The position numbers and the translations under genes are program-made. The notes beneath the pieces are model-generated. The model saw only the letters and a list, made by a program, of their open reading frames with translations, did not search any database and was not told the DNA's origin. Source: Cupriavidus sp. D39 (lineage in GTDB: Bacteria > Pseudomonadota > Gammaproteobacteria > Burkholderiales > Burkholderiaceae). Taken from it: a DNA stretch of 64,000 bases. Each line of letters begins with the position of its first letter. Position 1 is the stretch's first letter. Shown here one piece after another: positions 21,568 through 30,626 of this stretch. Location of the stretch: NCBI RefSeq assembly GCF_026627925.1, contig NZ_JAPNLE010000009.1:806001-870000 (forward strand). The letters run 5' to 3'.

Positions 21568-21779
21568 GTGCGACACGAAGTCGCTTACAGAAGTTGTTCG
21601 CCCTTCTCGCCGTATAGAAGGAGTGAACCACCGGTGTCACCCGGTGAATCCAGGAGCCTGAATCAAGAGCGGCTCTGACAACGTAACGAAGCGCCGCAAG
21701 GCGCAGGGTATCAATCGCGAGAGGCGTACCCTTCTGGCAGCCATAAGCGGGATGAGTGCCAGATAGTCGGTATGGTGAA
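21568..21779 (+). mobile_element. Group II intron 5' fragment inside IS6
   Basis: GTGCGAC...GTCGC at the junction, followed by structured non-coding sequence including GGAGTGAACCACCGGTGTCACCCGG-type stems, resembles the 5' domain I of a bacterial group II intron. No RT ORF or domain V is present, so only a 5' part remains. The assignment rests on the GTGCG start and lack of coding. Confidence 0.4.
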
Positions 21780-22074
21780 AACATTTGAATCTGCTTCGTG
21801 CTCACGCAGACCAAACGCCGTCAGAGCCAGCTCGCTTGCCACCGTGGAGAATTGCATGACGCCCTCGTGGGCTTCGCCGTAACGCCTGCCACGAATGGTG
21901 AACTGGTGCAGGTGTTCGTCCGTCCGCCCCATGACTACCTGGATGACATTGTGCAATTGCGCGAGCGTCAAGTGCTCGGGAACGATGACGCGCCGCCACC
22001 GGCGGGCTCAAGCCTCGCAGGCTGATTCGCAACTGGAGGACAGAGATCGCCGGTTGAGGATCGAAGGACATGAG
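21780..22074 (-). pseudogene. pRiA4b ORF-3-like protein, broken
   Basis: The frame starts MSFDPQPAISVLQLRISLRG; after a shift near 22000 it reads HLTLAQLHNVIQVVMGRTDE, HLHQFTIRGRRYG, typical of the plasmid pRiA4b ORF-3 family. The shift appears to be a 2-bp loss (GTGTGGCGG to GTGGCGG). The C-terminus is cut at the intron fragment. Confidence 0.7.
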
Positions 22075-22459
22075 CACATTGTAGGTGGCTCATTATGCTC
22101 TTGCGTGAAGACTGATCTCAGCCCCCGCTTTGGCGCGGTCTGGGGACGCGTGCGTGACCTGCCCTCCAAGGATCAAGACTGCCCGTGACTCGGCCCTGTG
22201 GGCCGAGTTGTTGGAAGGGGCAACACATGTCGGCGCGACCGGGAGCCTCGAATCGCATGCTTTCAGACCCCTCCTCTTGAGAATGCACGGGGAGATTGAC
22301 GTGTGTTTGTTTTGCCAAACAGTGGTCATGAAATGAGCTGGCCAGGGCCCAACACCTTACCTCGCAGACCCTTGTCATCGGGAATCTGAAACGCGAGGAT
22401 TCTAAATAAAACTGATATTTTTCAAGTACTTATGTTTTTTTGCGGCATCTCTCCTGGGG

Positions 22460-22475
22460 TGGCACGCCCTATGCT
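22460..22475 (+). promoter_or_regulatory. Sigma-54-type promoter before peptide array A
   Basis: TGGCACGCCCTATGCT matches the -24/-12 pattern TGGCACG-N4-TTGCA/T with one mismatch (ATGCT), 58 bp before the first ATG. An AT-rich stretch upstream (22405-22440) includes TTTCAAGTACTTA, close to an IHF site. No ordinary -35/-10 is obvious nearby. Confidence 0.5.
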
Positions 22476-22532
22476 CTATACCCTTCGAGCGCAACAAGGT
22501 GCTCCCCCAACCGAACCCTTAGGAGACTTACC

Positions 22533-22796
22533 ATGCAATCGACCCTGATGATCAAGGATCTGCCCCTCGACAAGAAGCTCGACGGCAAGACCATGTCCGC
22601 CGTTCAAGGCGGTAGCGCCTTCTCCGTTGTCGGCGGCAACTCGCAGAACGTGATCGGCGGCGGCGGTTTTGCCAGCCCGACCTTTGGTGTTCAGGTCGGG
22701 CCGACCGTGAACACGATTGACGCGAGCTCGCATCTCAGCTTGAAGATCCCCACCCTGCAGAATTTTGGCAACGGCACCCAGGTTGCCGCGCTGTAA
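22533..22796 (+). CDS. Double-glycine leader peptide, array A copy 1
   Basis: An 87-residue precursor. The leader, about 27 residues ending DKKLDGKTMSAVQGG, fits the double-glycine type cleaved and exported by C39-peptidase ABC transporters. The mature part (about 60 residues) begins SAFSVVGGN, is rich in Gly, Ser, Asn and Thr, has no Cys, and ends FGNGTQVAAL. GGAG lies 7 nt before the ATG. No dedicated transporter or immunity gene is visible in the window. A bacteriocin-like or signalling role is inference; the leader is the only recognisable feature. This copy has the VQGG/NVIGG variant also found as copy 3 in arrays B and C. Confidence 0.75.
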   Translation: MQSTLMIKDLPLDKKLDGKTMSAVQGGSAFSVVGGNSQNVIGGGGFASPTFGVQVGPTVNTIDASSHLSLKIPTLQNFGNGTQVAAL

Positions 22797-22852
22797 CGAG
22801 ACGGGGGAGCCCCAGGAGGGTGCTCCCCAACCGAACCCTTAGGAGACTTACC

Positions 22853-23116
22853 ATGCAATCGACCCTGATGATCAAGGATCTGCCCCTCGACAAGAAGCTC
22901 GACGGCAAGACCATGTCCGCCGTTCGCGGCGGTAGCGCCTTCTCTGTTGTCGGCGGCAACTTCCAGAACCTGATCGGCGGCGGCGGTTTTGCCAGCCCGA
23001 CCATCGGCGTTCAGATCGGGCCGATCGTGAACACGATTGACGCGAGCTCGCATCTCAACTTGAAGATCCCCACCCTGCAGAATTTTGGCAACGGCACCCA
23101 GGTTGCCGCGCTGTAA
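22853..23116 (+). CDS. Double-glycine leader peptide, array A copy 2
   Basis: 87 residues, differing from its neighbour mainly after the GG: NFQNLIGGGG and TIGVQIGPIVNTI replace NSQNVIGGGG and TFGVQVGPTVNTI, and HLN replaces HLS. It is the same variant as the last copy in arrays B and C. A GGGGAGC/GCTCCCC hairpin lies in the 56-bp spacer before it. Confidence 0.75.
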   Translation: MQSTLMIKDLPLDKKLDGKTMSAVRGGSAFSVVGGNFQNLIGGGGFASPTIGVQIGPIVNTIDASSHLNLKIPTLQNFGNGTQVAAL

Positions 23117-23168
23117 CGGGATGTGGGAGCCACCCTCCGCGGAGGGCGGCCACGCGTCTTTGAGTACA

Positions 23169-23202
23169 CAGTGGAAGATACCGCTTGCGCTATCTTCCAC
23201 TG
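23169..23202 (+). repeat. Perfect 12-bp hairpin in the array A 3' region
   Basis: CAGTGGAAGATA pairs with TATCTTCCACTG around a 10-nt loop. The same structure follows arrays B (30943-30976) and C (minus, near 36367-36400). It precedes the terminator and may protect the 3' end of the transcript. Confidence 0.6.
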
Positions 23203-23254
23203 AGTTCTCCTCCAAGTTTGAGCGAGGGATTGCTGCCCCTGGACTTGGATTCAA

Positions 23255-23283
23255 GAGCCCGCCCTATTCGGTGGGCTTTTTTT
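23255..23283 (+). terminator. Rho-independent terminator of peptide array A
   Basis: GCCCGCC and GGTGGGC pair around CTATTC, followed by a run of seven T. Identical terminators follow arrays B and C. Confidence 0.8.
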
Positions 23284-23284
23284 G

Positions 23285-23314
23285 GTGCGCCCGGCAGGGC
23301 GCACTCACTTGAGG
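23285..23314 (+). mobile_element. Group II intron 5'-end fragment after array A terminator
   Basis: GTGCGCCCGGCAGGGCGC and the following ACTCACTTGAGG are identical to the first 30 nt of intron 2 (19280 on the minus strand) and start one base after the terminator T-tract. The rest of the intron is missing. Confidence 0.6.
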
Positions 23315-24043
23315 CTGCGGCGGGTGTCATACCCGACAGCCGCGTCAAAGTTCTTCTCTGCGTTTGAAGACCAACGGATGTCACCGCGTTCAAATACCTC
23401 AGCCGGGCGCTCCATGCGGCCGATCAGACCGTGTCGGATTTGATCACCGACGAGCGTGCCAAATGCTGACGGAAAGGCTGTTCCGAAGCTCTTTGCCGAA
23501 GCTTTCTCCGCCAAGCAGAAATTTGACGGCGTTATGAAGGATGGGCCGGCAAAGCTGCGCCTTGCCGATAAGGCCTTCCGCTCATGACTGCGGAGCGGCT
23601 AGCGGCAAGAGATCCGGTCGGTGAGGTGGCGGGTTGGTTCCGCCGGATCGGCGGCATGCTATAGGGATGATCCGGGGCTCAAACACGGCGACGGAAATCC
23701 AGGCGGGTGGCGGTAGGCTGCCGCCCTGGAAACGCTGACACTAACCACGAGTTTTGGATGATGCACTGACAGAGCGGGAGGAAAGGTACCCAGCCATGGG
23801 AGGTCCATGCGACGACGGCTGTATATGCTATCGTTTTCGAGAGAAAAATTGGGGAATTCGATGGCAGAGGCTCAGGCAATCCACCCAAGATAAGCCGCCA
23901 AAAAATCGCGATTAGCCTACGAGATCCCTTGACAGGCGACGAGGTTTGAGCGCCGGCCATTAGAGATACTATGAAGGGCCGCGGAGGCAACTCCTGGAGT
24001 AAAACGAAGATTCGCACTCTCGTTTCTCGAAAGGAGCACGCAA
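23315..24043. other. No recognisable intact gene; scraps
   Basis: Short open stretches occur (for example a plus-strand piece reading FAEAFSAKQKFDGVMKDGP then a stop at about 23587), but none is long or recognisable. The part from about 23690 to 24040 precedes the IS110-type transposase and may include its left end. Confidence 0.4.
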
Positions 24044-25310
24044 ATGGACGCGCCTGACACAGCCCTTCATGGGCAGAATACGCCGATCACCGGCTGGCTG
24101 TACATGGCCTTTGAACTGGGCGACAAGAGCTGGAAGCTGTCGCTGGGGGACGGCGTGCACGGACCGAGCCGGCATACGCTGGCGGCTGGCGACCTGAATG
24201 CAGTCCGGCAAGTCATCGCCAAAGCCAAGGCACGCTGCGGCCTGGCACCGCAAGCCCGGGTGCGCAGTTGCTACGAAGCTGGGCGCGACGGCTTCTGGTT
24301 GCACCGCTGGTTGGCCAAGCAAGGAATCCATAACCTCGTGGTGGATTCGGCCAGCATCGAGGTCAATCGCCGTGCGAGACGCGCCAAGAGCGACCGCCTC
24401 GATTGCGACAAGCTACTGTCGATGTTGATGCGCTACCACGCCGGCGAGCGGCGGGTGTGGGCAGTCGCACCGGTACCAACTGAAGAGCAGGAAGATGAGC
24501 GGCGTTTGCACCGCGAGCTCGGTCGGCTCAAACAGGAACGCACGGCCCACAGCAACCGTGTTCGTTCGCTGCTGGTATTGCACAACCTGCGGGTCCCCCA
24601 CATTGGTGACCGCTCCTGGAAGCAATGGTGGAACGCTCATGGCTCGCAACTGCCTGCTGGCTTGGGTGCCGAGATCCAGCGTGAAGTCGCAAGACTGGTG
24701 CTGGTAGTAGCGCAGATCAAAACAATCGAAGCCCAGCAGCGCGAGGCCGTGAAGGCTGGCACGCAGCCAGCCATCGCGCTGCTCGCGCGGCTCAGCGGGA
24801 TCGGCGTGGGCAGCTCCTGGCTCCTGGTCAAGGAACTGTTTGGCTGGCGGCGCTTTCACAGATAGCAGGTCAGCGCGCCCGTAAACCGAGTACGGCGAGA
24901 TTCCTACCGGCGCAAACCTCAAACCAGTAGTGAGGTGATGCCGACTTAAGTGTGGAGAGCAACGCGGTAACCAATCGGCGCGAAGTCGCAGGTTGCCTCG
25001 GACTGGCACCGACGCCCTACAGCAGTGGCGAAAGTCAGGTCGAGCAAGACATCAGCAAGGCGGGCAACAAACGAGCGCGCTGGCTGATGATTGAACTGGC
25101 ATGTGAAATCCAATACTGAAGGGGTTGACATCCTTGCCCACAGAGCTGGCTACGCCACCAGCCAACGAGTCAGCTCACGCAATGGTTCAATAAGCGCTTC
25201 GCGCCCGGCAGCAAGCGCATGCGGCGCGTCGGTATTGTCGCACTTGCCCGCCGATTGGCAATTGCTTTGTGGCGCTATCTCGCCTTCGCGGAACTGACGC
25301 GGCGGCGAAG
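24044..25310 (+). pseudogene. IS110/IS1111-family transposase, interrupted
   Basis: The N-terminal DEDD domain is present: FELGDKSWKL (Asp), SCYEAGRDG (Glu), AKSDRLDCDKLLSML (two Asp). The middle ends LLARLSGIGVGSSW and FGWRRFHR, then stop. The rest of the C-terminal domain continues beyond a roughly 110-bp insert (about 24863-24973), as NRREVAGCLGLAPTPYSSGE, then after another 45-bp insert near 25105-25150 as QPTSQLTQWFNKRFAPGSKR and MRRVGIVALARRLAIALW. The gene is therefore dead. IS110-type elements have few or no inverted repeats and use a bridge RNA; ends were not located. Confidence 0.75.
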
Positions 25311-25616
25311 CCGAGGTCGGGGTGCTCAATGCCCGGGCTATTGCCCGGACTACCTTCTATCCGTGCCGGCGCGGAGCCGGGCACCACATACCACATGCGC
25401 AAAGCGCTGGGACCACCCCTGTTACCTGCGCGCCCCATCTCTAAGGACGGCTACCCGCGGGGTAGCCCGGATCAAGGATCGTTTCTCGATCTTCGCTTGG
25501 CTCTCATGCCCCTGTCTGATTTGCTCGCCCGCTGCCGCCCGCGCGCGTTCACCACTATTTGCGGCGGTCGCCTTCATAGTGTCTATCTTGTGAAGCCACG
25601 ACCGCTATATTGGAAG
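25311..25616. other. Non-coding or degraded stretch
   Basis: Contains small inverted repeats (GCCCGGGCTATTGCCCGG, GCTACCCGCGGGGTAGC) but no gene that can be supported. It lies between the IS110 remnant and secreted gene A1. Confidence 0.4.
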
Positions 25617-26333
25617 TCAATCCTCCTCCTTCTCGCCAACCACAACCGTAAATATGCCCCCGCTCCCGAAGTTCTGATCTTGAAGGTAGAAATCGCCGAG
25701 GTCCGTGCGAATGGGCGTCGCCGGTGACGAGGGGCAAGCATCGGTAAGGTTGTAAGCTACAGCACACGCAGAGACGACTCCTGTCAGAAGGGTCGAGTCG
25801 GTCAGGCCCGTGGGCAGCAGCGCGCTGACATCTGCGGAGTAGCGCGACGCGTCTCCTGTCCCCTTAATGTCCGCGAGCGCGGCCACAAGTTCGTTGTAGG
25901 GTACGAAGTCCTGTTGTGGTTTTCCCACCGACGTGCAATCTTCACCAGAAAATTCGTCGCAAACTAGTGTGATCGGATAGGTTGGGCCCGTGGCAAAGGA
26001 GCCAAAGCCAACCGTGCCATTCTTCGTATCGTAGCGGACGTAGATCTGCCCAGCGGCGATATGGGCTACAGACTTGCTGGCACCTTGGATGAGCGTAACT
26101 GTCGCTTCGCCTTGATCGTTTCGATACACGGCTGTGCCCGGTGCTGTCTCCATCGAGACATTACGCGTGTCGCCTCTGAATGCAATTGTGACTTGTGCCT
26201 GCGAAAAGCTTTGCGAACCAAGCTTTCCGTCAGTGACGGCATAGAGCTTGTAAACAACTGGGGCCGCCCGCGCACTTCCGCTGACCGCGAGTCCAAAAGC
26301 GAGCGCGAATCCAACTGCGATAACCTGTTTCAT
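25617..26333 (-). CDS. Secreted protein A1 of unknown function
   Basis: 238 residues, with signal peptide MKQVIAVGFALAFGLAVSGS ending ARA before APVVYKLYAVTDGKLG. The mature part looks all-beta, with motifs AQVTIAFRGDTRNV, IYVRYDTKNGTVGFGS, four or more Cys and a C-terminal FYLQDQNFGSGGIFTVVV. GAGAGG lies before ATG 26333 (an upstream start at 26339 is possible). A paralogue (A2) is at 34102. Each A gene is followed upstream on the same strand by a B gene, and both pairs sit between peptide arrays. No family recognised; periplasmic or outer-surface location inferred from the signal peptide. Confidence 0.75.
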   Translation of the reverse strand: MKQVIAVGFALAFGLAVSGSARAAPVVYKLYAVTDGKLGSQSFSQAQVTIAFRGDTRNVSMETAPGTAVYRNDQGEATVTLIQGASKSVAHIAAGQIYVRYDTKNGTVGFGSFATGPTYPITLVCDEFSGEDCTSVGKPQQDFVPYNELVAALADIKGTGDASRYSADVSALLPTGLTDSTLLTGVVSACAVAYNLTDACPSSPATPIRTDLGDFYLQDQNFGSGGIFTVVVGEKEED

Positions 26334-26413
26334 GAGCACCTCTCATATTCAGAATTCAAATTCCGCTCCAGGTGCGAATCACTAGCGCAACGTTGGCGTC
26401 TTTTTCAGCTACT

Positions 26414-27221
26414 CTACTCTCGCTCGAAAGGAGTGCGGTTGAGCGACGGCCCACTCTCTTGCGGAACACCAGGCGCCGTCGGGAGCAGCACGACGGAAAA
26501 GATGCCGTTGTTGAGCGATCCGTTGTAGTCACCTTCAATCGTGCCGTCCGGCTTCAAACGCAAATACGGCTGTGAGATGAAGAAGTCTCCACGGTTCGTC
26601 TTGAGCGGGAAATCCGCTGGATCAGTGCAATGCCCTGTTTTAAAAACTGGCGGAAAGCCAATGCACGACCACGCGTGACCGGTGTAAGCACCGGGCGTGA
26701 CAAGGTCCGCGTTGCCCCAAATTGACGCGCCGTCGATCGCGAGGGGATAGGCAGGCGCCACATGGCGATCAGCGCCGATCCGTGAACTGAACCCGCCACC
26801 ACCATTTGCAGTGTCGCTCGAAACAAATAACTGATTCGGCAAGAAGTTGGCTCTCACGTGGTGCATGCCGCTAATGATTAAGACGCTCGCCTGGCCTTTT
26901 TCTATTCGGTAGCCTCCCGCTACAAAATTGGGGTCCCCGGGTATGGCGGCGGTGCGGCACCAACCACACATGGTGCGTTGGCAGGTGCGTTGGCAGGACA
27001 ATTGAAGGACTGAATATCATTCGTATCGCCCACGAACGTCAGATAAACCTGCGCATTATGAAAGGGGCGCCCCCGAGACTGACATCGGTAACGGCGAAGA
27101 TCGTGTACATAACAGGCGCCGCTGTGGCGCCGGTGCTTGCTCCTAGACACCCGACTACCGCGCTTGCAGTAAGAAAGGAACGGAGTGTGCTCGTTAGACT
27201 GGCAATCATCTTGTGCGTCAT
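26414..27221 (-). CDS. Secreted protein B1 of unknown function (two frameshifts)
   Basis: The start MTHKMIASLTSTLRSFLTAS with signal peptide ends ATA before APVMYTIFAVTDVSLGG; GGAGGAG precedes the ATG. Frame breaks at C5 27070-27074 and C4 26936-26939; adding one base to each gives a continuous frame, SLGGRPFHNAQVYLTFVGDT and PYPGDPNFVAGGYRIEKG. The C-terminal part has FVSSDTANGGGGFSSRIGAD, AYPLAIDGASI, YTGHAWSCIGFPPV, FPLKTNRGDFF and GSLNNGIFSVVLLP. The opening AVTD...AQVYLTFVGDT block is shared with protein A1, so A and B are distant relatives. Paralogue B2 is at 34898. Confidence 0.65.
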
Positions 27222-27247
27222 GGCTTCTCCTCTCCCGCCCCTTGACC

Positions 27248-28722
27248 CATCTCCTTATACAGAAGTCCAGCGTCCTGACCGGGCGCAGTGCGGCCAGAAT
27301 TTGATGGGACTTGGGCGGGAGGGGTTGTAAACTCGCGCGGACTCGCGTTTACTCCTAGATTTTCGAGCGCGAATGAACGACGAGTCGGGGGCATGGGTGG
27401 ACGAAGAATTTGAGGTGCTGGATCTTGGCGATCCAAGGCGGGACCGACGGGCGAAGGGGCTGCTGAAGCGACTGGCTGCGAGGCCGACTGCGAGCATTCC
27501 GGGCGCATGCGAGGACTGGGCAGAGACCATCGCTGCCTATCGATTTTTCGGCAACGAGGAAGTCGAGTGGACAGACATGATGCAGCCGCATTGGGAGCGC
27601 ACGGCAGGGCGGGCGCGGCAATTCCCGGTGGTGCTGTGCATTGCAGACACGACCGAGCTGAACTTTAACGGCCAGGAGATCGATGGGCTCGGGCCCTTGA
27701 GCTACGAAGCGCAGAGGGGGATGTATCTCCATCCGACCTATGCTGTGACGCCGGATCGGGAACCACTCGGTGTGATCGACGCCTGGATGTTGGCCCGGGA
27801 GCCGCTGGATGCAAACGGGCAGCGGGTTGGTATTACAGAGAGCGTACGGTGGACTGAAAGCTACGAACGCGTTGCAGAACAGGCCGCGATGTTGCCTGAG
27901 ACTCGCCTGGTCTACGTGGCGGATCGGGAAGGCGATATCGCTGCGATGATGGAGCGTGCTAATGAGCTCGGCAATCCTGCAGACTGGCTGATACGTTCCC
28001 AACACAACCGCAGCCTTGGTGAGACAGGCAAGCTGTGGGACACGGTAGACGCCAGCGAAGCTCTGGGGGAGATCGGCTTCATCCTGCCGGGGCGCGCAGG
28101 CCAGAAGGCGCGCGAGGTCAAGCAGGAGTTACGTGCGCAACGCGTGAAGCTGCCGGGTAAGACGGGGCCCGCCGTCACCTGCATTGTGGCCCAGGAGATC
28201 GGCGCCCCGGCAGGCGTTACCCCTGTCGTGTGGCGACTGCTGACCAACCGGGAGGCGCAAGATACAGATGCCGTCGTCGAGCTGATCGATTGGTATCGAG
28301 CCCGGTGGGAGATTGAAATGTTCTTCAATGTCCTGAAGAACGGGTGCAAGGTGGAAGCTTTACAGTTATCCCACATGGACCGCGTGGAACGGGCTCTGGT
28401 GTTTTACATGGTCGTGGCGTGGCGCGTTGCCCGGCTGATGCGTTTGGGCAGAACCTGCCCTGACCTGGACGCGTCGCTATTTTTTGATGCCGATGAGATA
28501 CGAGGCGCGTATCTACTCGCGAAGAAGGCGCGTCCAAAGACGCCCGTCACGCTCAATCAAATGATTCGCTTGATCGCGTCACTGGGTGGTTTCCTGGGCC
28601 GCAAGAGTGATGGCGAGCCCGGCGCCAAAACGATCTGGATCGGCATGCAGCGAACCATGGATGCTGCGTTCATGATCCTGGCGCTACGGGCTGAGGACTC
28701 ATGACTTCTGTATAAGGAGATG
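27248..28722 (+). mobile_element. Intact IS4-family insertion sequence
   Basis: 1475 bp bounded by perfect 20-bp inverted repeats CATCTCCTTATACAGAAGTC and flanked by 9-bp target duplications CCCTTGACC at 27239-27247 and 28723-28731. It carries one full-length transposase gene. Insertion lies just upstream of secreted gene B1, so it may have separated B1 from its promoter. Perfect ends and duplication indicate a recent insertion. Confidence 0.93.
27373..28704 (+). CDS. IS4-family transposase
   Basis: 443 residues. DDE residues: Asp in CIADTTELNF, Asp in VYVADREGDI and Glu in WYRARWEIEMFFNVLKNG, which also carries the YREK signature (Y-2-R-3-E-6-K). The N-terminus DPRRDRRAKGLLKRLAARPT is the DNA-binding Tnp_DNA_bind-type region. 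Full length and uninterrupted, hence probably active. Confidence 0.93.
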   Translation: MNDESGAWVDEEFEVLDLGDPRRDRRAKGLLKRLAARPTASIPGACEDWAETIAAYRFFGNEEVEWTDMMQPHWERTAGRARQFPVVLCIADTTELNFNGQEIDGLGPLSYEAQRGMYLHPTYAVTPDREPLGVIDAWMLAREPLDANGQRVGITESVRWTESYERVAEQAAMLPETRLVYVADREGDIAAMMERANELGNPADWLIRSQHNRSLGETGKLWDTVDASEALGEIGFILPGRAGQKAREVKQELRAQRVKLPGKTGPAVTCIVAQEIGAPAGVTPVVWRLLTNREAQDTDAVVELIDWYRARWEIEMFFNVLKNGCKVEALQLSHMDRVERALVFYMVVAWRVARLMRLGRTCPDLDASLFFDADEIRGAYLLAKKARPKTPVTLNQMIRLIASLGGFLGRKSDGEPGAKTIWIGMQRTMDAAFMILALRAEDS

Positions 28723-28731
28723 CCCTTGACC

Positions 28732-29412
28732 ACCGTGGCTATTTACAATTACGCATCCCCCAGCATTTGAATTGTGCAGACACGTGTTGAAGCTCGACAT
28801 GGGTCAACACCCGACTAACGCGATAGGGAAAACCATCAAGGATTCGCTTGACCAGGTGTGCATCGAAATGGTGCTTATCCGAACGGGCCCCACCTGGTGT
28901 GCAGCGCTTAGCGAAGCAAGGAATTTTCGGGGCGATTGTATTTCCCGGCAGGGTTTTGGGTTGGCCGGTTGGTCGGTTGACGTGCGGCCGTGGGTGCGAT
29001 GTGGAGTGCATGGCGAAGATGACAGGGTTATCCACGGCGGTACCGGGCTGCCTCCAGTGTGACGATAGCCTCATCGCGACCGGAGCGGACGAAGTGGGGC
29101 ACGGCGGCGAAGGCGCTGCCGTCGGCGCGCATGCAGAAAGGGACTTTTCGTTGGTTGAGCACGGCCTCCAAATCAATAATTTCCACTAAATGCGCTAGGA
29201 GGCCCCCTTACCGTCCGCCGGCTGGAGCACCTCGCCCGAGCGGCTCCGCCACCGGCGCCGATAAATCGTGCGCGTGTCGAACGCCATGTGTGAATAGGAG
29301 CGAGCGGCAGCTCGCCGCGGCAAACCGGGCGGCAAAGCGCGAACATCAACGACCGAGGTGGTCACCCCATCGCCAAAATCAGATCGGCTGGTCCGGGACA
29401 GCGCCCCGGACC
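28732..29412. other. No intact gene; possible ORF remnant
   Basis: On the minus strand at about 29033-29165 a stretch reads FCMRADGSAFAAVPHFVRS and DEAIVTLEAARYRRG then stop, which looks protein-like but is not recognised. GGTTATCCACGG at 29027 resembles a DnaA box. The right part (29190-29412) shows nothing identifiable. Confidence 0.3.
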
Positions 29413-29591
29413 GAATGCACGGGGAGATTGACGTGTGTTTGTTTTGCCAAACAGTGGTCATGAAATGAGTTGGCCAGGGCCCAACACCTTACCTCGCAGA
29501 CCCTTGTCATCGGGAATCTGAAACACGAGGATTCTAAATAAAACTGATATTTTTCAAGTACTTATGTTTTTTTGCGGCATCTCTCCTGGGG

Positions 29592-29607
29592 TGGCACGCC
29601 CTATGCT
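29592..29607 (+). promoter_or_regulatory. Sigma-54-type promoter before peptide array B
   Basis: TGGCACGCCCTATGCT, same as at 22460, 58 bp before the first ATG of this array. Confidence 0.5.
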
Positions 29608-29664
29608 CTATACCCTTCGAGCGCAACAAGGTGCTCCCCCAACCGAACCCTTAGGAGACTTACC

Positions 29665-29928
29665 ATGCAATCGACCCTGATGATCAAGGATCTGCCCCTC
29701 GACAAGAAGCTCGACGGCAAGACCATGTCCGCCGTTCGCGGCGGTAGCGCCTTCTCCGTTGTCGGCGGCAACTCGCAGAACGTGGTCGGCGGCGGCGGTT
29801 TTGCCAGCCCGACCTTTGGTGTTCAGGTCGGGCCGACCGTGAACACGATTGACGCGAGCTCGCATCTCAGCTTGAAGATCCCCACCCTGCAGAATTTTGG
29901 CAACGGCACCCAGGTTGCCGCGCTGTAA
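29665..29928 (+). CDS. Double-glycine leader peptide, array B copy 1
   Basis: 87 residues; leader ends SAVRGG and the mature part contains the unique NSQNVVGGGG variant (Val for Ile). Same variant as the promoter-proximal copy of array C. Followed by a 57-bp spacer containing the GGGGGAGC/GCTCCCCC hairpin at 29935-29961. Confidence 0.75.
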   Translation: MQSTLMIKDLPLDKKLDGKTMSAVRGGSAFSVVGGNSQNVVGGGGFASPTFGVQVGPTVNTIDASSHLSLKIPTLQNFGNGTQVAAL

Positions 29929-29934
29929 CGAAAC

Positions 29935-29961
29935 GGGGGAGCCCCAGGAGGGTGCTCCCCC
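29935..29961 (+). repeat. Intercistronic hairpin in peptide arrays
   Basis: GGGGGAGC and GCTCCCCC form a perfect 8-bp stem around an 11-nt loop between peptide genes. It recurs in every spacer of arrays A, B and C, ahead of the GGAG ribosome-binding site, and could control processing or translation of individual copies. Confidence 0.6.
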
Positions 29962-29985
29962 AACCGAACCCTTAGGAGACTTACC

Positions 29986-30249
29986 ATGCAATCGACCCTG
30001 ATGATCAAGGATCTGCCCCTCGACAAGAAGCTCGACGGCAAGACCATGTCCGCCGTTCGCGGCGGTAGCGCCTTCTCCGTTGTCGGCGGCAACTCGCAGA
30101 ACGTGATCGGCGGCGGCGGTTTTGCCAGCCCGACCTTTGGTGTTCAGGTCGGGCCGACCGTGAACACGATTGACGCGAGCTCGCATCTCAGCTTGAAGAT
30201 CCCCACCCTGCAGAATTTTGGCAACGGCACCCAGGTTGCCGCGCTGTAA
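29986..30249 (+). CDS. Double-glycine leader peptide, array B copy 2
   Basis: 87 residues; leader ends SAVRGG, mature part NSQNVIGGGG...TFGVQVGPTVNTI. Differs from copy 1 at one residue and from copy 3 at the leader (Arg versus Gln before GG). Confidence 0.75.
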   Translation: MQSTLMIKDLPLDKKLDGKTMSAVRGGSAFSVVGGNSQNVIGGGGFASPTFGVQVGPTVNTIDASSHLSLKIPTLQNFGNGTQVAAL

Positions 30250-30306
30250 CGAAACGGGGGAGCCCCAGGAGGGTGCTCCCCCAACCGAACCCTTAGGAGA
30301 CTTACC

Positions 30307-30570
30307 ATGCAATCGACCCTGATGATCAAGGATCTGCCCCTCGACAAGAAGCTCGACGGCAAGACCATGTCCGCCGTTCAAGGCGGTAGCGCCTTCTCCG
30401 TTGTCGGCGGCAACTCGCAGAACGTGATCGGCGGCGGCGGTTTTGCCAGCCCGACCTTTGGTGTTCAGGTCGGGCCGACCGTGAACACGATTGACGCGAG
30501 CTCGCATCTCAGCTTGAAGATCCCCACCCTGCAGAATTTTGGCAACGGCACCCAGGTTGCCGCGCTGTAA
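30307..30570 (+). CDS. Double-glycine leader peptide, array B copy 3
   Basis: 87 residues; leader ends SAVQGG, mature sequence identical to copy 2. Corresponds to the first gene in array A, which marks where the deletion in array A occurred. Confidence 0.75.
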   Translation: MQSTLMIKDLPLDKKLDGKTMSAVQGGSAFSVVGGNSQNVIGGGGFASPTFGVQVGPTVNTIDASSHLSLKIPTLQNFGNGTQVAAL

Positions 30571-30626
30571 CGAGACGGGGGAGCCCCAGGAGGGTGCTCC
30601 CCAACCGAACCCTTAGGAGACTTACC

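Larger units (their letters stand above)
22281..23289 (+). repeat. Peptide array A region, shortened copy of the 1.65-kb repeat
   Basis: Starts GAATGCACGGGGAG and is nearly identical to 29413 onwards through the promoter. It contains only copy-3-type and copy-4-type genes before the shared 3' hairpin and terminator. Homologous recombination between units, deleting copies 1 and 2, explains it. The upstream flank (about 22200-22280) also matches the far flank of array C. Confidence 0.8.

Noticed and set aside
23285..23314. Second hairpin of the array terminator
   Set aside because: The sequence is identical to the 5' end of group II intron 2 and begins after the T-tract, so it is an intron fragment.
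29608..30507. Long minus-strand repetitive ORF over peptide array B (also 36312-37196, 37154-37732 and 30465-31028)
   Set aside because: Shadow of the tandem peptide genes on the other strand; repeats mirror the array, no start signal, while the plus-strand genes have RBS and leader.
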